A DNA stretch of 64,000 nucleotides from Ardenticatenaceae bacterium. GTDB taxonomy: Bacteria > Chloroflexota > Anaerolineae > Promineifilales > Promineifilaceae. Location of the stretch: contig JACKBU010000001.1 of the NCBI GenBank assembly GCA_020634395.1, forward strand, positions 124,001 through 188,000, in the 5' to 3' direction. The notes beneath the pieces are model-generated. The model saw only the letters and a list, made by a program, of their open reading frames with translations. It did no database searches and was not told the origin of the DNA. The translations under genes were made by a program, and so were the position numbers. Within the stretch, counting starts at the first letter, position 1. The number at the start of each line of letters is the position of its first letter. Positions 59,322 to 64,000 of this stretch are shown here, piece by piece.

Positions 59322-60608
59322 ATGTTAAACACGGCCGTGTGGCAGACACGCTGGCGGGGCATTGCCGATACTTTGGAAGAAATGGATAGCGACTATGGCA
59401 AGCTGGCCTCACCCACGTTCCGGGCCCTCTCAGCTTGCTTGCAGGCTTTTGCCAAAGACCAGTTTGATTTCTTTCTCGATGGATTCCATCACGGCCGTTT
59501 GCTGCCCTCCCCGCAGCATCCGGCCGAAAACATTTTGCGGGCCACGCTGGACCAGATCAGCTTTGACCTGACGGTCGTGCAGTTGGCCGTCGATCAACGG
59601 CAGGATGGGTCCGCCGCCATGCGAAAGGCCCTGGACAAAGCCGACGCTCTGGCCCAAAACGCCCTGGCTCTGGCCATCAACGCCCGGCTCATCAAAGCCG
59701 CCGTAGCCGTCACGTATTTCAACAAAGCCACAAACGTGCGTGTCATTCCCTACGCGCCGGTAGCCCTGGTTGGTCTGCCCTTCACCAGCATCACCGCATC
59801 CCACGATTTTCTGGCCATCCCCCACGAAGTTGGGCACTACGTGTACCGCCATGCCCCTGGCCTGGCGGCTGCGTTGGAGGTGCGGCTGCGACCATCCATG
59901 CCGGTCTGGGCAGCCGGCTGGCTGGAAGAAATTTTCGCCGACGTATACGGCGCGCTGGTCGCCGGACCCGTCATCGGCCTGGATTTCCAGGATTTGCTGC
60001 TGGACAATCCCCTGGCTTCCCTAACGGAAGATGATGGCGACCATCCGGCGGACGCGGTACGGCCGTTTATTTACACCCGCCTGCTCCAGCAGTTAGGCTA
60101 CCCGCACGCCGCTTCTGCCCTGCAATCGCGCTGGCAAAAAGCCCTGGCCGAACGCGGCCATCCGCAAACGCTTACGGCCCACGATGGGTCCGGAGAAATA
60201 CCGCTGGATACGGCGCGCACGGCGGTGGAAGAAACGGCCGTGTCTATTCTGAATTACCTGATCGGGCAGCGGGGGGTGAAAGCCACGGCCGTCTGGTCAG
60301 AAGACCTGGCCTCTTCTCAAACAGACCCGGAAAGCCTCTACGCGGCCTTTGCCACCTGGCTGGAGACCCATCCGGCAGCGCCGGTACAACAGTTGAAGAT
60401 CCAGGGGGATGAAGCATTTGTGGCCGGCGGCGAGGACGACAACCGGCGGCGGTTAGGCGAAACACAAACCTGGCGCGACTGGTTTAAAGCGCAGAGCCGG
60501 GCCCACCCGAATGATGCACTGCCAACGGCCGTGTGGACCGAAATCTTCACCGTCGGCGGCTGGCCCATTAAAGGGCCAGATTCAGGCGGCGGCGGCGGCC
60601 TACCGTAA
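59322..60608 (+). CDS. Putative zinc metalloprotease-like protein of unknown family
   Basis: A 428-residue cytoplasmic-looking protein without a signal peptide. It contains HEVGHYVYRH (His168-Glu169-His172), a gluzincin-type HExxH, followed about 30 residues later by WLEEIFADVYG, which supplies a probable third ligand Glu203 and the ExxxD pattern. The flanks are helical (KALDKADALAQNALALAINARLIKAA; LQQLGYPHAASALQSRW). No named peptidase family is recognised. GGAGG precedes the ATG. It converges with the SARP gene across a hairpin at 60620-60651. Confidence 0.55.
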   Translation: MLNTAVWQTRWRGIADTLEEMDSDYGKLASPTFRALSACLQAFAKDQFDFFLDGFHHGRLLPSPQHPAENILRATLDQISFDLTVVQLAVDQRQDGSAAMRKALDKADALAQNALALAINARLIKAAVAVTYFNKATNVRVIPYAPVALVGLPFTSITASHDFLAIPHEVGHYVYRHAPGLAAALEVRLRPSMPVWAAGWLEEIFADVYGALVAGPVIGLDFQDLLLDNPLASLTEDDGDHPADAVRPFIYTRLLQQLGYPHAASALQSRWQKALAERGHPQTLTAHDGSGEIPLDTARTAVEETAVSILNYLIGQRGVKATAVWSEDLASSQTDPESLYAAFATWLETHPAAPVQQLKIQGDEAFVAGGEDDNRRRLGETQTWRDWFKAQSRAHPNDALPTAVWTEIFTVGGWPIKGPDSGGGGGLP

Positions 60609-60619
60609 ATTCAAGTCAA

Positions 60620-60651
60620 GGCTCCGGCGTCGACGAGTTGGCGCCGGAGTC
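60620..60651. terminator. Hairpin between convergent genes
   Basis: CTCCGGCG (60622-60629) pairs with CGCCGGAG (60642-60649), extended by two outer pairs including a G-T. Loop 12 nt, no T-run. It lies between the ends of two converging genes and could serve both. Confidence 0.5.
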
Positions 60652-60652
60652 T

Positions 60653-63598
60653 CTATGAGCCCGATCCATTTCTGGACACATCCGATTTTAGCTCTTCGAT
60701 TTTTGCCGTCAGCAAACGCTGCCAAACCGGGTCTGGAATCTCTTGGGCCAGCACCAACGACTGTTCCCAACAACGGTCAGCCTCCCCCAGACGCTGCTCC
60801 CAAAAATGGATGATTCCCAGATTGCCCAGGATCCACATCACCCTTTGGCGATCCTCCTGATCCTGAAACAAATCCAGGCACAAATCGGCTAACCGCCTGG
60901 CCTCGGCAAATCGGCGGGCATCCCGCTGAATGAGAAATTGCAGGAACAGCACTGAGCTGATCGAACGCCGATCGCCCATACGCTGCAAGAGTTCCAGGCT
61001 TTCTTCCGTGTGCCGCAGTGCTTCGTCCAGCTTTTTCTGACGGCGGCAAGCCTCTCCCTGGCAATAAATAGCCAGAGCCAATTCGCCCAGGTCGTCTGTC
61101 TCCTGGGCAATTGCCAGGGCATCGTCGGCGCAGGCCTGGGCTTGCTCAATGTCGAGCAGGCCAATGTAGGTCCAGAACAGGTTGCGCAGCGTGCGCACCA
61201 TCTCCGGCTGCTTTCCCAACGATTCGTAGAGAGCCAGAGCTTGCAAGCTCAGTTCGCGTGATTTCTCCCACTGGCTCTGGCCCGTGGCCAGCTTGGCCTG
61301 ACGGTAAAGCACGTCGGCGATATCGGCGGGATCGCCTAACTGCTCGCGGATTTGGCGGCACTCGGCCAGCAGCTGTTCCGCTTCGGCGAACTGTTGGTTG
61401 AGATCCTGGGCGATGCGCGCCAGTTCGTGCAGGCAGTCAGCCACTCCGGCCGGATCGTCCAGCTGCCGGTACAGGCCCAGGCTGCGCCGTAATAGTTCAC
61501 CGGCCGGGCGCAAATCACCCTGTTCCAGCGCCGCCTGCCCCCAACATAAGAGCGACCTGGCTTCCAGAGCCGGATCTTGCATCGTCTGAGCGGCCGTTAC
61601 GGCCGTTTCGTGTGCCCGCCGTGCCCAATCAAACCGCCCCCGGGCAAACCAAATCGCGTGCAAGGTGCCGCTGAAAGCGATGACATCCGGCCAGCGCTGC
61701 AGGCGGTTGGCCGTCATAAGCGCGGCATCCAGGTTTTCCCATTCCGGGGTGAGCAGCGCGTAGGCAGTCTGATTTTGTTGGGCGAACTGCAGAAAATAAT
61801 CGACCATACGGTGCAAAGGCTGTTTCTCACTGCCCAGTTTTTCGCCGGAAAAATCGGCCAGGAGGGGATGCTGGCGATAATAACGTTCGGCCTGTTCGTT
61901 GAGCAGAGAGAGGGAGACGAGGCGGTCCAGGCGATCCTGGACCAGGTAGGAGTCCATCTCGGCAATGTGGGCGATGGCTTCCGGGCTAAAATGACGGCCG
62001 TTAAACACTGCCAACAAGGCAAACACCCGCTTGTGCTCCTCATCCAACCCCTGCCAGCTGATGGTGAACGACGTGCGCACGGCCGTATCCCCCACCGCCA
62101 GGTCCAGGCGTTCCGCTTCTAACGAAAGCTGGCCCGCAAAACTGTCCAGGCTGCGGCGCGGCCGGGCCGCCAGATAACGCCCGGCGATGGCCATCGCCAG
62201 AGGCAAATAGTGCAGGCGCTCTCCAATCTGCTGGGCGGCACGGCTTTCGGCCTGCACCCGGTCTCTGCCAATCAGGCTGGCCAGGAGGGAACGGCCGTTG
62301 CCCGGGGTCAGCACGGACAGCGCCACAATCTCAGCCCCCAGCGCCGTGGCGATGTCGGCGTTGCGGGTGGTGATAAGGATGGCGAAACGGCCGTTTTGCG
62401 GCAGCAGCGGCTTGACACGGGCGGCAACGGCCACATCGTCCAGCACGATGAGCACCTGCTTATCGGCCAACACCTGGCGTAGAGCAGCCAGCCGCTGATC
62501 CATAGTGGGCAAACTGTGAAAGTCGTAACCGTAGGCACTGGCCCAATTGGCAGCGATGCTAGCCGGCTCGCTGTGGGCCGCATCAGCCCACAAAACCCCA
62601 TCGGCAAACTGCCGGCGCAGATCGTGCGCCAGTTGAATAGCCACCGAAGATTTGCCAATGCCGCCCATCCCCACCAGGCTAATCACCGGCGGGGCATCGG
62701 CCGGCAGCAGCATAGCGCCCAACTGTTCCATTTCGTCGTCGCGACCCTGAAAGTAGGGCACCAACGCAGGCGCCTGAAATGGGATCTGTACGGCAGGCGT
62801 AGAGGCGGTGGGCGCGGGTAACGGCCGTTTGTATGCCAGCGTTTCGGCCCGCTCCCCATCCCGAATTTGCTGCATCAACGCTTTGGTCTGCGGAGAAGGT
62901 TCTATGCCCAGTTCTTCGGCCAACACCTCGCGGCAAATCTCAAACTGCCGCAGGGCAGCGCTGCGCTGTCCGGCCAGGGCATACAACTCCATCAACTGCT
63001 GGTGGGCTTCCTCTCGCCAGGGATCAATCGCCAGCAGTTGTTGGGCATACTCGATGCCCGCCTGGTGGTCCTTTTGTTCCAGGCAGATAGCAGTTAACTG
63101 ATCCAGGGCCTGAATGGCGCCCTGCCGGTATCGCTCGCGCTGTACCAGGATCCATTCTTCAAAGTCGGGCGCGTCGGAAACCATAAACCCGGCCATAAAC
63201 TCGCCCGTGTACAGGGTGACGGCTTCGCGTAAATAGGCCCGCTGCGCTGCGCCAACGGCCGTCTGCGCCAGCTGCAAAAAGTGTTCAAACGCTTCTGTAT
63301 CCAGCCAGTAGGGAGCTTCTCGGGAAAAGCGTGCCGTCTGGCGCGTTGTGTCCAGATAATCGTTCAAGAACCGGCGCATTTTGGTCAGTTCTACCCGCAG
63401 GCTGCGCCGCGCATCTTCTTCCGGTTTTTCCCCCCACAACAGCCCGGTAAGGCCGGTGCGCTGGTGGGTATGGCCGGTTTCTACCAGATAACAAAACAAA
63501 GCCAGCGCCTTGGTGGAAAGCTCTGGCACAATGTCCTGTTCATCTGCTTGCCGGACGTGCACGTCACCTAGCAAAACAATTTGTAGTTCCGTTGCCAT
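60653..63598 (-). CDS. SARP/AfsR-type regulator (BTAD-NB-ARC-TPR)
   Basis: A 981-residue regulator. Residues 1-95 are the OmpR-like winged helix (QIVLLGDVHV, STKALALFCYLVETG, RRSLRVELTKMRRFLND); about 100-255 is the BTAD domain; about 290-560 is NB-ARC with Walker A GMGGIGKSSVAIQLAH, Walker B VLIVLDDVA and ITTRNADI. From about 600 to 965 there are TPR-like repeats. It is the single-chain counterpart of the split NB-ARC/TPR pair at 34.4-37.0 kb. Family members such as AfsR bind direct repeats at an 11-bp period. It diverges from a 62-residue gene, with 11-bp repeats in between. Confidence 0.93.
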   Translation of the reverse strand: MATELQIVLLGDVHVRQADEQDIVPELSTKALALFCYLVETGHTHQRTGLTGLLWGEKPEEDARRSLRVELTKMRRFLNDYLDTTRQTARFSREAPYWLDTEAFEHFLQLAQTAVGAAQRAYLREAVTLYTGEFMAGFMVSDAPDFEEWILVQRERYRQGAIQALDQLTAICLEQKDHQAGIEYAQQLLAIDPWREEAHQQLMELYALAGQRSAALRQFEICREVLAEELGIEPSPQTKALMQQIRDGERAETLAYKRPLPAPTASTPAVQIPFQAPALVPYFQGRDDEMEQLGAMLLPADAPPVISLVGMGGIGKSSVAIQLAHDLRRQFADGVLWADAAHSEPASIAANWASAYGYDFHSLPTMDQRLAALRQVLADKQVLIVLDDVAVAARVKPLLPQNGRFAILITTRNADIATALGAEIVALSVLTPGNGRSLLASLIGRDRVQAESRAAQQIGERLHYLPLAMAIAGRYLAARPRRSLDSFAGQLSLEAERLDLAVGDTAVRTSFTISWQGLDEEHKRVFALLAVFNGRHFSPEAIAHIAEMDSYLVQDRLDRLVSLSLLNEQAERYYRQHPLLADFSGEKLGSEKQPLHRMVDYFLQFAQQNQTAYALLTPEWENLDAALMTANRLQRWPDVIAFSGTLHAIWFARGRFDWARRAHETAVTAAQTMQDPALEARSLLCWGQAALEQGDLRPAGELLRRSLGLYRQLDDPAGVADCLHELARIAQDLNQQFAEAEQLLAECRQIREQLGDPADIADVLYRQAKLATGQSQWEKSRELSLQALALYESLGKQPEMVRTLRNLFWTYIGLLDIEQAQACADDALAIAQETDDLGELALAIYCQGEACRRQKKLDEALRHTEESLELLQRMGDRRSISSVLFLQFLIQRDARRFAEARRLADLCLDLFQDQEDRQRVMWILGNLGIIHFWEQRLGEADRCWEQSLVLAQEIPDPVWQRLLTAKIEELKSDVSRNGSGS

Positions 63599-63642
63599 AC
63601 CAAATTCGATAATTCCAGTGGGAGCTTTAAAACATGGTAGAA

Positions 63643-63664
63643 AATTAGCGATGATTTAACGATG
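63643..63664. promoter_or_regulatory. Two adjacent 11-bp direct repeats (putative SARP operator)
   Basis: AATTAGCGATG (63643-63653) and ATTTAACGATG (63654-63664) match at 9 of 11 positions and are directly adjacent. They lie in the 149-bp divergent spacer between the SARP gene and the 62-residue gene, a natural place for autoregulation. Confidence 0.45.
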
Positions 63665-63747
63665 GGGTGCTAAGGTAGGCTCATCTTTGAAGTTTGAAGC
63701 ATGAATGAATCAGCTAGACCCGAAATTTTTCTTTGAGAGGTAATCAT

Positions 63748-63936
63748 ATGCAATCCAACACCGATTATCAAGTGCATATGCTGCGCATCTGGCGCGGCCA
63801 GGGGGAAGGCAGCCAGGCGAACGTCAGATTGAGTTTGGAGAATACGAAGACGGCCGTTCGCGTTGGTTTCGCCGATTGGGATGCATTCATTGCGTATTTG
63901 CGGGAGCAAATCGACGGCCCCGCACCGTTAACTTAA
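63748..63936 (+). CDS. Hypothetical 62-residue protein
   Basis: A small soluble protein beginning MQSNTDYQVHMLRIWR with the C-terminal half VRVGFADWDAFIAYLREQID. GAGAGG precedes the ATG at 63748; an ATG at 63733 lies too close to that site. It reads as a short strand-helix unit (HMLRIWRG; VRLSLENTKTAVRVGF), similar to the tiny partner proteins often found beside SARP genes. Its transcription is divergent from the SARP gene at 60653-63598. The function is unknown. Confidence 0.6.
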   Translation: MQSNTDYQVHMLRIWRGQGEGSQANVRLSLENTKTAVRVGFADWDAFIAYLREQIDGPAPLT

Positions 63937-63965
63937 CTTTCACTCCTGTGAGGGCAGGCATCCAA

Positions 63966-63985
63966 ACATCGCCTATTTGCGATGT
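63966..63985 (+). repeat. Short hairpin near the right edge
   Basis: ACATCGC (63966-63972) pairs with GCGATGT (63979-63985) around CTATTT. There is no T-run; the end of the window prevents further reading. Confidence 0.4.
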
Positions 63986-64000
63986 GAGGAGTTCCACAGA

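Larger units (their letters stand above)
1..64000. repeat. Dispersed highly iterated palindrome ACGGCCGT
   Basis: The 8-bp palindrome ACGGCCGT, commonly flanked by A on the left and T on the right, recurs throughout the window in genes and spacers alike. By eye there are seven copies in the first 3 kb and eleven in the next 3 kb, with similar density afterwards; at about 60 percent GC roughly two would be expected by chance in 64 kb. A dense stretch is 20645-22316 inside the CapA-like gene. It behaves like the cyanobacterial HIP1 octamer: single short sites, not part of longer conserved elements. Its function is unknown. Confidence 0.9.

Overview
The window looks like a chromosomal segment of an uncultured Chloroflexota bacterium (Anaerolineae or Promineifilum-like). 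This is an inference from gene content: SARP/NB-ARC/TPR regulators, SpoVS, Thr/Pro-rich linkers on surface proteins, a DUF389 fusion and UbiA-type prenyltransferases. The DNA is GC-rich, densely coded and of mixed strand. There is no rRNA, phage, transposase or CRISPR, and only one tRNA, Lys(CTT). The most conspicuous base-level signal is the palindrome ACGGCCGT, often extended to AAACGGCCGTTT. It occurs every few hundred bases, inside genes and between them, and is even used as terminator stems.

Layout. 0-2.7 kb: a leftward set with a partial LOG protein, a P1 peptidase and a hydantoinase. 2.8-8.8 kb: rightward genes for a GH114 lipoprotein, a methyltransferase, a J-domain protein, an HtrA protease, an eRF1-like protein and a uracil-DNA glycosylase. 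8.9-15.2 kb: leftward tRNA-Lys, an FtsX permease with an ATPase fused to a cyclic-nucleotide-binding domain, and a Usp-DUF389-SH3 fusion. 15.2-25.5 kb: housekeeping and envelope genes (TrmH-type methyltransferase, UbiA, PPK1, CapA-like protein, DUF1003 protein, paired lipid-domain-like proteins). 25.5-33.4 kb: a 1944-residue polytopic membrane protein and LepA.

33.5-38.5 kb is the most unusual block. A 53-residue secreted two-cysteine micropeptide and a DJ-1-like protein run leftward. Diverging from them are an HTH-NB-ARC STAND regulator, a translationally coupled TPR protein, a soluble histidine kinase and a single-domain response regulator. The same triple 11-bp direct repeat lies in the divergent promoter and upstream of the kinase. 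This could be a peptide-sensing circuit; that is a hypothesis.

38.4-44.4 kb: TlyA, a PA14 lipoprotein, a sugar-nucleotide reductase, a DUF998 protein, a NarL regulator, a pseudo-receiver and SpoVS. 44.5-49.5 kb: a MarR regulator and a heterodimeric BmrCD-type ABC exporter behind a strong promoter. An intrinsic terminator lies just upstream of the MarR start, overlapped by a 14-codon leader ORF, which is a classic attenuation layout. 49.6-54.9 kb: hypothetical genes, tandem secreted four-cysteine proteins, an isoprenoid-synthase-like enzyme and a 42-bp tandem repeat array of palindromes. 55.1-64 kb: an MFS exporter, a PEP-synthase/rifampin-phosphotransferase-like protein, a putative zinc metalloprotease, and a SARP regulator diverging from a 62-residue protein.

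Several genes have a -10 box only 6-9 nt before the ATG, so leaderless transcription seems common here. Functions are assigned from motifs read by eye; no database search was possible.
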